A stretch of 16,482 nt of DNA from Bacteroidota bacterium (lineage in GTDB: Bacteria; Bacteroidota; Ignavibacteria; Ignavibacteriales; Ignavibacteriaceae): contig JAEYUD010000102.1 in assembly GCA_023433685.1 (NCBI GenBank), positions 1-16,482 on the forward strand, in the 5' to 3' direction. Positions within the stretch are counted from its first letter, which is position 1, and the number at the start of each line of letters is the position of its first letter. This document shows, piece after piece, positions 7,111 through 14,842 of this stretch. The notes under the pieces are model-generated. The model did not search any database, was not told where the DNA came from, and was given only the letters and a program-made list of their open reading frames with translations. A program made the position numbers and the translations under genes.

Positions 7111-7136
7111 TTAATTGGTCAAAAAATAATTAGAGA

Positions 7137-7904
7137 ATGAAGAAATTAGCAGTAAGCGCCATATTCGCGCTGATATTTATATCCGGATGTTCATTTGAGC
7201 TCGACAAATCGGCGATGACACCCGAAGAGCGTTTCAAGTACGCGATGTCGCTTTACAATGACGAGTCTTACCTCGACGCGATAACAGAGTTTGAGAGCAT
7301 ACTTATCCAGTACCCCGGCTCAACAATTGCCGCCGACGCGCAGTATTATCTGGCGATGTCCCGCTTCAAAAGGGAAGAGTTTCTGATGGGCGCGTATGAG
7401 TTCAGCAAGCTGATAAACACCATGAAAGCAAGCAACTACATAAAAGATGCCCAGTTCATGCTCGCCGACTGCTATTACGAACTCTCGCCCGACTACTCTC
7501 TCGACCAGAAATATTCCGAAAAGGGGATCGAAGAGTTTCAGGTGTTCATCAATTTCTTCCCCACCGATCCCAAAGTGGAAGAGGCTGAAAGAAAGATCGC
7601 TGAACTTAACAACAAACTCGCCGAAAAACTCTACTCGAACGCCGTGACATACGAGAATATGGGGATGAAGGGCGCCGCGATTGAATACTACGGTTTTGTT
7701 GTGGAAAAATACCACGACTCAAAATACAGCTCCGAAGCCGCCTACAACAGGATTCTTCTCTTGGTCGACAGAAAAAGATATAAAGAAGCTTCTAAAGAGT
7801 GTGATCTCTTCCTGAGCAGATATAAAGGAAACCCGAACACCTCCAAGGTTGAGGGAATAAAATCAGACCTCCAGAAAATGCCACAGGTTACAGCAAAGCC
7901 GTGA
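7137..7904 (+). CDS. bamD: Outer membrane assembly lipoprotein BamD (YfiO family)
   Basis: BamD is the essential lipoprotein partner of BamA in the complex that inserts beta-barrel proteins into the outer membrane. The 255-residue protein begins with a lipoprotein signal peptide ending in the lipobox ISGC, so Cys18 is the predicted lipid-modified residue. Tetratricopeptide-like repeats follow: the first is EERFKYAMSLYNDESYLDAITEFESILIQYPGS (read in two stretches), and later ones include DAQYYLAMSRFKREEFLMGA and AVTYENMGMKGAAIEYYGFV. Length and repeat order fit BamD. The ATG at 7137 has only a weak AGAG before it. The stop overlaps the next gene by four bases (GTGA). A generic TPR lipoprotein is the alternative. 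Confidence 0.88.
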   Translation: MKKLAVSAIFALIFISGCSFELDKSAMTPEERFKYAMSLYNDESYLDAITEFESILIQYPGSTIAADAQYYLAMSRFKREEFLMGAYEFSKLINTMKASNYIKDAQFMLADCYYELSPDYSLDQKYSEKGIEEFQVFINFFPTDPKVEEAERKIAELNNKLAEKLYSNAVTYENMGMKGAAIEYYGFVVEKYHDSKYSSEAAYNRILLLVDRKRYKEASKECDLFLSRYKGNPNTSKVEGIKSDLQKMPQVTAKP

Positions 7905-8368
7905 CAGATAAACCGGTACACGAATCCCAGGTAATTATGACCGAGCTGGTTCTTCCGAACCATACCAACCCCCACGGGCATCTGCTCGGGGGTCAGTTGA
8001 TGCTTTGGGTGGATATCTGCGCCGCGCTCGCCGCCGGAAGACACGCGCAGGGTGTCTGCGTAACCGCCTCGGTTGACAAAATCGACTTTCACCACCCCAT
8101 CAAACTTGGTGAGGTGATTACCCTTGAAGCCTCGGTTAACAGGGTTTTCTCCTCATCGCTGGAAGTGGGGGTAAAAATATTTTCTCAGGGCTTCACATCC
8201 TCTGAAAAAGTGCACACGAACAGCGCTTACCTCACTTTCGTTAATATCAGCAAAGAAGGGAAACCGGTGCCCGCTCCGAAAGTGATCCCCGAAACTGAGG
8301 ATGAAAAACGCCGCTTTGTCGACGCGGGTATCAGACGCGAGCAGCGTTTGGCAAACCGCACCCGGTAA
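7901..8368 (+). CDS. Acyl-CoA thioesterase, hot-dog fold (YciA/BACH type)
   Basis: This 155-residue protein belongs to the hot-dog thioesterases that hydrolyse acyl-CoA to free acid and CoA in the cytoplasm. The hallmark segment is NHTNPHGHLLGGQLMLWVDI (residues 20-39), with the conserved Asn, the GG turn and Asp38, which is equivalent to the catalytic acid of the family. VDKIDFHHPIKLGEVI is the second conserved strand-turn, and NSAYLTFVNI the third. I accept the GTG start at 7901 because the residues before the internal Met13 (ESQVIMTELVLP) are themselves conserved in the family, and because GTGA overlaps the bamD stop, giving translational coupling. The C-terminal tail is basic. Substrate chain length cannot be told from sequence. 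Confidence 0.88.
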   Translation: MTDKPVHESQVIMTELVLPNHTNPHGHLLGGQLMLWVDICAALAAGRHAQGVCVTASVDKIDFHHPIKLGEVITLEASVNRVFSSSLEVGVKIFSQGFTSSEKVHTNSAYLTFVNISKEGKPVPAPKVIPETEDEKRRFVDAGIRREQRLANRTR

Positions 8369-8398
8369 ACGGGAGAACCGGATATACCGGATAACAGC

Positions 8399-10030
8399 AT
8401 GAAAAAACTCTTTCTCGCGCTACTTCTGTTTTCTTCAGCAATAATTCCGCAAAGCCCCCCCGATCTCGACTCGATTTTTAACACTTATGTGGCACTGCGG
8501 TCGGGAAATCTTCCCGACGGTAAACCCGCCACAACCAATCTGAAGTGCGGGCTCCCCTCGCTTTCACCCTTGGTGGCACACTACCAAAACCTAAAACCGG
8601 ATCAGCAAACGATATTTAAAAATATCACGGCTCGCCCTGATAAAGACACAAGTATTGTCTCCCCCAAAAAGTGGTTCAGGGTACACTTCGACCGTTCCGG
8701 CTTCGAGAAACCGGCCTATTCTCCCGACAGTCTCGCCGCCGCGCTCGACTCCGTGTGGGAGTATGAAGTGAATTTTCTGAAATATCCCCCTCCGCCTTCC
8801 GATGGCACCGCCGGCGGTGACTCACTTTATGATGTTTACATTGTCGCGTTTCAGTACTGGTATGGCGAAACGGTTCCCGAAAATTCGATCTCACCCTTTG
8901 CAGATACATACACTTCATACATCAGGGTGGACAACGATTTTGCCGGTTTTTACACCACGGGGCTCGCGGCGGCCAAGGTTACCGCGGCACACGAGTTCCA
9001 TCATGCCATTCAGATGGGGAACTACATACTCAGATATGCCGATTCATTTTTCCACGAGCTCACATCCACCTCGATGGAGGAGTTCGTTTTCCCGGAAATA
9101 AACGACTATCTCGGCTACCTTTCAGAATATTTCGATGAGCCGTGGCTCTCGCTTTCAAAGTATTCAGGCTATAACCTCGCCACCTGGAATCTGATGCTGA
9201 GCAAAAGATTCGGCAAGGAAATTATCAGAAGACAGTGGGAACTGATGCCAAGGCAGCGGGCGATGCGCGCGATCTACAACTCGATCTCACAGGAGGGTTC
9301 AACTGCCGCCAATGAGTTTAACACGTTCGGAATATGGAATTATTTCACTAACTACCGCGCTTCCGTCGGTGAATATTTCGAAGACGCGGCCCGTTTTCCG
9401 GCAATAAGGAACACGATGCGCTCCGGTCTGATGGGGAGCAGTGCCACTGTTGCCGTTGCGGCACATCCGGCTTCGAACAACCAGATCGTAATCTCGAACA
9501 CGCAGCCGGGAAGCAACGATACTATAGTTGCCATTGTTACCGATTTTTCAGTGGAGGAGTGGGAAAGCTCGCCTGAAAAATGGCTAAATTACGGTTACAA
9601 CCTCTTCACATACAATGAAGAGGGTTCGGCACCCCTTGCCGGAATGTACCACGACAAGTTCACCGGCAACGCTTCATGGCACTCAACCACTTCCGTTATC
9701 ATCAACAACAACGTGGTGAAACGGGGTCAGGAGACCTCTGAAGAGGATGATTTTCCGAGACCTTCCCCCTTCGTTTATGGGAAAACAGCCGAAGATGTGA
9801 TATATTTCCCGTTTAAATTTTTAAAAGATCTCAGCGCCGGCCTGTATATTTACAACATTAGCGGAAACCTTGTCTACAACGGAACCGAAGTGCCGCATGG
9901 CATTCTTCGCGACCGGATCAAATGGAGGGTTCGCGACAATTCAGGCGGAAGGCTTGATTCCGGGGTCTACATCTTCCACATTAAATCTGATAACGATCAG
10001 AAAACCGGCAAGATCACTGTTATAAACTGA
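8399..10030 (+). CDS. Secreted zinc metalloprotease with type IX secretion sorting domain (MXAN_6640-like)
   Basis: This 543-residue protein looks like a secreted zinc peptidase. It has a signal peptide (about residues 1-18, MKKLFLALLLFSSAIIP). The zinc motif HEFHH (198-202) lies in AAHEFHHAIQMGNY, with a nearby downstream glutamate region, FFHELTSTSMEEFVFP, that could supply the third ligand. This arrangement resembles the family annotated as MXAN_6640 putative metalloproteases. The last 80 residues or so are a beta-rich domain ending in SGGRLDSGVYIFHIKSD and KTGKITVIN, the pattern of type A Por/type IX sorting domains. The protein is therefore probably exported through Sec, passed through the type IX system and released or attached at the surface. 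It starts 30 bases after the thioesterase gene. The peptidase call is strong; the exact family is recalled from memory. Confidence 0.82.
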   Translation: MKKLFLALLLFSSAIIPQSPPDLDSIFNTYVALRSGNLPDGKPATTNLKCGLPSLSPLVAHYQNLKPDQQTIFKNITARPDKDTSIVSPKKWFRVHFDRSGFEKPAYSPDSLAAALDSVWEYEVNFLKYPPPPSDGTAGGDSLYDVYIVAFQYWYGETVPENSISPFADTYTSYIRVDNDFAGFYTTGLAAAKVTAAHEFHHAIQMGNYILRYADSFFHELTSTSMEEFVFPEINDYLGYLSEYFDEPWLSLSKYSGYNLATWNLMLSKRFGKEIIRRQWELMPRQRAMRAIYNSISQEGSTAANEFNTFGIWNYFTNYRASVGEYFEDAARFPAIRNTMRSGLMGSSATVAVAAHPASNNQIVISNTQPGSNDTIVAIVTDFSVEEWESSPEKWLNYGYNLFTYNEEGSAPLAGMYHDKFTGNASWHSTTSVIINNNVVKRGQETSEEDDFPRPSPFVYGKTAEDVIYFPFKFLKDLSAGLYIYNISGNLVYNGTEVPHGILRDRIKWRVRDNSGGRLDSGVYIFHIKSDNDQKTGKITVIN

Positions 10031-10057
10031 CCCCTCACAAGTAACCTGTACTCATCG

Positions 10058-10699
10058 ATGATAAAACTTGAACTTAAAAACCTTACGAAAACATTCGAAC
10101 GTAGAGTGATCTTCAGGAACGTGAACCTCGACTGGGAGGCCCCCGGGCTCTTCGGCGTGGCGGGTCCCAACGGTTCGGGTAAATCAACGCTTGTTAAAGT
10201 TATCACCGGGCTTATCTCACCAACCTCGGGCTCGATCAAATTTCACGCCGACGGGAAAACGTGGGCTCCTTCCACAGCGATCGACCATATAGGCTTCGCT
10301 TCCCCCTATCTGGTTCTCTACGATGAGTTTACAGCGAAGGAAAACCTTGAACTGACAATGAACATCAGAGGGTTAAAGCTTGATGAAAAGTACATGGACG
10401 AGCTGCTGGATCATTTTTCACTCCTGAAACGAAAAAATGACCTCGTGAGAGCCTATTCATCCGGTATGAAACAGCGCCTGAAGATCATTTTCGCCTTCAT
10501 TCATGATCCCGCCATCGTGATACTTGATGAACCCACCGCGAACCTCGACTCAGAAGGGAAGGAAAAGGTTTATCAGCTCGCCCGAAGGGTAGCCGAAAAG
10601 AAAATTGTCATCTTCGCCACAAACGAGGAGGATGAACTGGCGATGTGCGGGCAGGTCGTTAAAATTCTCGATCATAAACCTGCTGAAAGGGCTGCCTGA
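10058..10699 (+). CDS. ccmA: ABC transporter ATPase, CcmA-like (cytochrome c maturation)
   Basis: CcmA is the ATPase of the CcmAB(CD) transporter, which releases haem-loaded CcmE during cytochrome c maturation. The 213-residue length is typical. Walker A is GPNGSGKST (about 37-45), the signature is YSSGMKQRLK, and Walker B plus D-loop is IVILDEPTANLD. The switch position, normally a histidine following the strand after Walker B, reads IFATNEEDE, so an asparagine seems to replace the histidine. It is followed at once by a CcmB gene (the TGA of ccmA overlaps the ATG of ccmB by one base), which is the main reason for choosing CcmA over other small ABC ATPases. The gene starts 28 bases after the protease gene. 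Confidence 0.8.
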   Translation: MIKLELKNLTKTFERRVIFRNVNLDWEAPGLFGVAGPNGSGKSTLVKVITGLISPTSGSIKFHADGKTWAPSTAIDHIGFASPYLVLYDEFTAKENLELTMNIRGLKLDEKYMDELLDHFSLLKRKNDLVRAYSSGMKQRLKIIFAFIHDPAIVILDEPTANLDSEGKEKVYQLARRVAEKKIVIFATNEEDELAMCGQVVKILDHKPAERAA

Positions 10700-11364
10700 T
10701 GCTAAAACGCGCTCTCTGGCTCTTCAACAAAGACCTGACCTCCGAGCTCCGCACACGCTACGCGATCAACGCACTCGGCATGTTTATTATTGTCACCATC
10801 AGCGTGATAATGTTCGCCATAGGTCAGGAGAAGATATCCCCCGCCCTCTCCGCCGGACTTCTCTGGGTGGTTATCTTTTTCTCGGCAATGTCGGGACTCT
10901 CAAGAGCTTTCGTCTCCGAAGAGGAGAGGGGTACAAACATCATACTGCAACTGATAGCTTCACCGGTTGTTGTGCTCACCGGTAAACTTTTTTACAATCT
11001 GATACTCGTTTTTGCCATGAACATGGTGATATTGGTGCTTTACACCGCCTTGTTCGACACTTTCGTGCTGAAAAACGTTTTTATTTTCTTTTTCTCATTT
11101 GTTCTCGGGAACACCGGACTCGCCTTCGCCTCTACGATAATCGCCTCGATAATAGCCAAAGCGAACTCAAAAGGGACACTCTACCCGGTGCTCTCGTTTC
11201 CGATACTCCTGCCACTTCTTTTAATGCTGGTTGAGATCACTAAAAGGTGTGCCGACGGCGTGGCGTTCGATGAGATTTCACCGGAGTTTTTCGCTCTCAT
11301 CAGCTATAATGTGGTGATGGCAACAGCAAGCTACATGCTTTTTGATTTTATTTGGAAAGAATAA
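10699..11364 (+). CDS. ccmB: Haem exporter protein CcmB-like, ABC permease
   Basis: CcmB is the membrane subunit that works with CcmA in cytochrome c maturation. The 221-residue protein shows about six hydrophobic segments: near residues 25-42, 50-66, 93-118, 124-150, 160-178 and 199-217. The cytoplasmic loop SEEERGTNIILQLIASPVV and the run LYPVLSFPILLPLLLM are typical of CcmB. It overlaps ccmA by one base and is very likely cotranslated. No ccmC, ccmE or ccmF gene follows in this window; gmd comes next, 22 bases after the stop. An unrelated two-gene ABC exporter cannot be fully excluded. Confidence 0.85.
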   Translation: MLKRALWLFNKDLTSELRTRYAINALGMFIIVTISVIMFAIGQEKISPALSAGLLWVVIFFSAMSGLSRAFVSEEERGTNIILQLIASPVVVLTGKLFYNLILVFAMNMVILVLYTALFDTFVLKNVFIFFFSFVLGNTGLAFASTIIASIIAKANSKGTLYPVLSFPILLPLLLMLVEITKRCADGVAFDEISPEFFALISYNVVMATASYMLFDFIWKE

Positions 11365-11386
11365 TTTTACAATAAAGGAACCAACA

Positions 11387-12511
11387 TTGAAAACAGCTCT
11401 GATAACGGGAATTACCGGCCAGGATGGCAGTTATCTCTCCGAGATTCTACTCGAGAAGGGGTATACCGTCCACGGGATCATCCGCCGCAGCAGTTCATTT
11501 AATACCGGCAGGATCGACCATATTTACAACAACGACGAATTGCGGAACAAAAGATTCTTCCTCCACCACGGGGATGTGGTTGATACCAGCAATCTTAACC
11601 GCCTGCTTGAAAAGATATCACCCGATGAAATATACAATCTCGCGGCTCAGAGTCACGTAAAAGTCTCCTTCGACGTGCCTGATTACACAGCCCAGGTTGA
11701 CGCGCTGGGAACCCTCAGATTCCTTGATGCCATGAGGGAAACAGGGCTTAGCACCAAAACAAAGTTCTATCAGGCTTCAACCAGTGAGCTCTTCGGCAAG
11801 GTTCAGGCGATCCCGCAGGATGAAAAAACCCCGTTCTACCCAAGATCACCCTATGCAGTTGCGAAGATATACGCCTACTGGATAATTGTTAACTACCGCG
11901 AAGCATACAACCTCTTCGCCTCAAACGGTATCCTCTTCAACCATGAGTCACCGAGACGTGGCGAAACTTTCGTCACCCGAAAAATAACAATGGCCGCCTC
12001 GGCTATAGTTACCGGCAAAGAGAATAAACTTGTGCTCGGTAATCTTTCTTCAAAACGTGACTGGGGTTATGCCCCCGAATATTGCGAAGGAATGTGGAGA
12101 ATTCTCCAGGCTGAAAAAGCTGATGATTTTGTGCTCGCCACCGGTGTTACAAACACCGTTAGAGATTTCTGCAAAATGACATTCGACACGCTCGGGATAG
12201 AGATCGGATTTGAAGGTGAAGGCGTTGATGAGAAGGGTGTCATCCGGTCAGTTAACGAAGTAAAGCTTAAAGGGCTGATCGAAAAATATTCCACCAGATT
12301 CTCGGGTGCTGTTGATCTTTCAGCGCTGAAGCCCGGAAGAGTGGTGATCGAAGTGAGCCCCAAATACTTCCGCCCGACAGAGGTTGACCTCCTCATTGGA
12401 AACCCCGCCAAGTCGAAAAATGAACTCGGATGGGAAGCGACTACACAGTTGGATGAGTTGGTAAGAATAATGGTTAATGCCGATTTCAACTCGGCACTTA
12501 ATGCAAGGTAA
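11387..12511 (+). CDS. gmd: GDP-mannose 4,6-dehydratase
   Basis: Gmd converts GDP-mannose to GDP-4-keto-6-deoxymannose, the first step toward GDP-fucose and related deoxysugars for polysaccharides. The 374-residue protein is an extended short-chain dehydrogenase. The nucleotide-binding motif is GITGQDGSYL near the N-terminus, followed by IIRRSSSFNT, which contacts the NADP phosphate. STSELFG and YPRSPYAVAK hold the catalytic Ser/Thr-Glu and Tyr-x3-Lys. NHESPRRGETFVTRKI and KRDWGYAPEYCEGMW are highly specific for Gmd. I start it at the TTG at 11387 because AAAGGA lies seven bases before and the family begins at (M)KTALITG; an in-frame TTG at 11342 lies inside ccmB and has no such support. Partners such as fcl are not in the window. 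Confidence 0.95.
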   Translation: MKTALITGITGQDGSYLSEILLEKGYTVHGIIRRSSSFNTGRIDHIYNNDELRNKRFFLHHGDVVDTSNLNRLLEKISPDEIYNLAAQSHVKVSFDVPDYTAQVDALGTLRFLDAMRETGLSTKTKFYQASTSELFGKVQAIPQDEKTPFYPRSPYAVAKIYAYWIIVNYREAYNLFASNGILFNHESPRRGETFVTRKITMAASAIVTGKENKLVLGNLSSKRDWGYAPEYCEGMWRILQAEKADDFVLATGVTNTVRDFCKMTFDTLGIEIGFEGEGVDEKGVIRSVNEVKLKGLIEKYSTRFSGAVDLSALKPGRVVIEVSPKYFRPTEVDLLIGNPAKSKNELGWEATTQLDELVRIMVNADFNSALNAR

Positions 12512-12540
12512 ATAAGAACCTGCCCCGTTAAAGCAGCGAA

Positions 12541-12562
12541 GGGGTGCTTGTTAAGGCACCCC
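12541..12562. terminator. Hairpin GGGGTGC/GCACCCC after gmd
   Basis: A perfect seven-base inverted repeat (12541-12547 and 12556-12562) with an eight-base loop stands 29 bases after the gmd stop, between convergent genes. It lacks a T-tract on either side, so it is not a classical intrinsic terminator; termination by another route is possible. Confidence 0.4.
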
Positions 12563-12622
12563 GAGCGGCTACATTACGCCCTTTTGACCCTGTAAAAATA
12601 CTCTTAATTTTTTCAAATAACC

Positions 12623-12646
12623 GGGATGTCGAACCCCCGACATCCC
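12623..12646. terminator. Hairpin GGGATGTCG/CGACATCCC between convergent genes
   Basis: A perfect nine-base inverted repeat (12623-12631 and 12638-12646) with the loop AACCCC lies midway between gmd and the leftward receptor gene. It could act as a bidirectional terminator, but neither side has a strong T-run. The rest of the gap (12563-12897) is AT-rich and shows only small repeats: GGTTA-A-TAACC at 12801-12811, and two copies of TTGACCCTG near 12583 and 12728. I see no gene in it. Confidence 0.4.
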
Positions 12647-12897
12647 CCGAAGATGGAACGTTTAATTTTACCCAAATTACTTAACGTTATTCCAAAAGCT
12701 GCTGTGCACCCCAAAAGACCTGATTTATTGACCCTGAAAAAGAATAGCAGAAAAAATTAAATTATCTGAGGGAAATTTATCATCGAAGGGTTAACAAAAG
12801 GGTTAATAACCGATTAATGCACGAAATTAATTTGTATTTTTCTGTAATTAATCAGTAGTTAACACGAAAAAACGACAAAAATTGATGTTATGCGGGG

Positions 12898-14841
12898 TTA
12901 ATCTTTAAGAATTGACTTGATAGTACCGGGGTATTCGGTACCGGAGTAGGTCTTGTAATCCACGAGGAAATTCTGCCAGACCTCCTCAACAAGGGTGTGC
13001 CTGCCCAGATAATAGAGGGATTTTATGCGGTAATAGTATGCCTGGTCGTTCGCGGGTTCGAACAAATCGACCAATCTTGATGTTTCTTCACAGCTGTTAT
13101 AATCATTTTTCTTGTAGAGGTACTGGCATCTCAGAAGCAGTATCTCAACTATCCTCCCTGCAATCCTGAATCGTTCTTCTTCTGCCCACTCTGTGTTCAG
13201 CCCCTGAAAGAGGGTTCCGCCACGTATTATCGCGATGAACTTTTCGATCAGATGATCTATCTCGATCTTGGCTTTTACATTAAAAAGTGAAAGCAAATTA
13301 GCGAACTCTTTCATCTCATTTCTTACAGGTGGATCAACAGTCAAGGTGAGCCTCTCACCGTCGGTTTCGATTCTGACGGCACCGAGCTTCTCGAGTGTTT
13401 TTCTTACCTTCGAGTTGGTCACGTTCCTGTTGTTCTTGATCTTTACCTTTGAGTCTGTAAAATCGGGCCAAAGCTTCGCGTCGAGCTTTTTAACGGGAAC
13501 TGAATTGTTCCCATCGAACGCGCAGTAAAAGAGAACCGCTGAAAGAAACTCCTGTGCCTTTGGCGGCAGTTCGGTTCTAAGATCAACCCCCTTCGCGTCA
13601 ATTATTTTCACCCCACCGAATGCGGTGATAAGATTAACCCGGTCGGTTTGAGTGACCACCCTTCCTCCTGTCTCGGCCAGTGGCTCCGGTTTTTGGGTGA
13701 TCACCTTCTGTTTTTTGGAAATCACAAGCCAGATCATTCCGGGGATCACAAGCACGATAACCACCATGCCAACAACAAAAAGAAACCCGACATTCCCTTC
13801 ATGTTCAACAACCGGTGTGGCAATGAGAAAACTGTTATACTGTATATCGGTCAAGGTGGGGGTGTTAATAAAATAAGAGTACCTGACACACTTGTCTTTC
13901 TGGTAGACAGCGAGTTGAACATACAGCCTTTGCATTGTGGTATCGAAGAGAGCAGACTCGAGTTCAACGGAGTCTGCCTCAAGCGGAAAGACGTTGCCGA
14001 CCGGTTCGCCACTGGGTTTCTGCTCGAGAACGGCTTTCCGGTCGAATGTGTTCAGCCTGTAGAACGAAGTTACATCCTTAAATTTTTCGTGATCAGGTCT
14101 AAAAATCCGGGACCAATTATAATAAGTGGCGAGTGACCAGCCGGGATTCCTGACCGCGGCGTGCATTCCACCAACGGAGTCGAAGGCAACATTTCCATCG
14201 ATCTCAGAGAATGCCCATCTGTTTGATACTTTACCGTCTCTGTATAGCATCAAGTCGCGGAGTATCATATCGGGGATTTCGGGGTTCCCTGGTGTCAATC
14301 CGAAATAGATCGTGGAGCGCTCAGCCCTTCCAATATATTTGCTGGTTGCCTTTTTTGTCTCCCCGTCGAAGCTCACCTCGATAAATCCCCGGTTTTCGTC
14401 AACGAAGATTTTAAAAGTGTGGGTTATTGATTCTGTGAAAGCACCAAGTGGTCTGACAAAAGAGAAAAGGAGGTGTTTACCGTTCACCCTTAGTTGAAGG
14501 TGTATGTCAGTTGAATCGGGATGATAGAGATAGCGAAGTGTAAGTGAATAGACTTTATTGCTTAGATCAAAAAGGTCGGAAAAGTTTTTGGGGTACCAGA
14601 TCGAGAAATCAAATCCCATGCCGTAATCGGGTCCCAGAGCGGCGCCTTCCGGCGGGGTGACAGAAAGTGTTGTCTGAACGTTCTGCCTCTGTCTGTCAGG
14701 GCGGTCGGGTTCACCTTCGAACCGTGAGTGTTTTCCGGACATTATCAAGCCCGTCTTCCGGGGCTGCTCGCCGGGTAAAGCGGAAGCAGCAGGAATCAGA
14801 AGGAGCGCAAGAAAGAAGAAAAATTTAAACGAGGCGGGCAT
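12898..14841 (-). CDS. Membrane-tethered SARP-like transcriptional regulator with LamG-like sensor
   Basis: A predicted one-component transmembrane regulator of 647 residues. It has a signal peptide (MPASFKFFFFLALLLIPAASA, about 1-21, cleavage after ASA). A beta-sandwich region at about 60-230 resembles LamG/concanavalin domains (GFDFSIWY, IHLQLRVNGK, FKIFVDENRG, YFGLTPG). About 120 further outer residues end in a single propeller-like blade, and one membrane segment follows (about 350-373, VGFLFVVGMVVIVLVIPGM). Inside are a SARP-like winged helix (about 400-505, starting ITAFGGVKI) and a helical, BTAD/TPR-like tail to 647. The ATG at 14841 is chosen because the signal peptide starts there and it lies one base after the stop of the upstream paralogue. 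Function is inferred: an extracytoplasmic signal, perhaps a glycan, alters cytoplasmic DNA binding. Target genes are unknown. Confidence 0.75.
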   Translation of the reverse strand: MPASFKFFFFLALLLIPAASALPGEQPRKTGLIMSGKHSRFEGEPDRPDRQRQNVQTTLSVTPPEGAALGPDYGMGFDFSIWYPKNFSDLFDLSNKVYSLTLRYLYHPDSTDIHLQLRVNGKHLLFSFVRPLGAFTESITHTFKIFVDENRGFIEVSFDGETKKATSKYIGRAERSTIYFGLTPGNPEIPDMILRDLMLYRDGKVSNRWAFSEIDGNVAFDSVGGMHAAVRNPGWSLATYYNWSRIFRPDHEKFKDVTSFYRLNTFDRKAVLEQKPSGEPVGNVFPLEADSVELESALFDTTMQRLYVQLAVYQKDKCVRYSYFINTPTLTDIQYNSFLIATPVVEHEGNVGFLFVVGMVVIVLVIPGMIWLVISKKQKVITQKPEPLAETGGRVVTQTDRVNLITAFGGVKIIDAKGVDLRTELPPKAQEFLSAVLFYCAFDGNNSVPVKKLDAKLWPDFTDSKVKIKNNRNVTNSKVRKTLEKLGAVRIETDGERLTLTVDPPVRNEMKEFANLLSLFNVKAKIEIDHLIEKFIAIIRGGTLFQGLNTEWAEEERFRIAGRIVEILLLRCQYLYKKNDYNSCEETSRLVDLFEPANDQAYYYRIKSLYYLGRHTLVEEVWQNFLVDYKTYSGTEYPGTIKSILKD

Positions 14842-14842
14842 G

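Noticed and set aside
10605..10985. 126-residue plus-strand frame spanning the ccmA-ccmB junction
   Set aside because: It is out of frame with both well-supported genes and rich in Arg/Ser/His as expected of a shadow.
12541..12646. Two hairpins as standard rho-independent terminators
   Set aside because: Both stems are perfect but neither is followed by a T-tract on either strand, so I list them only with low confidence.
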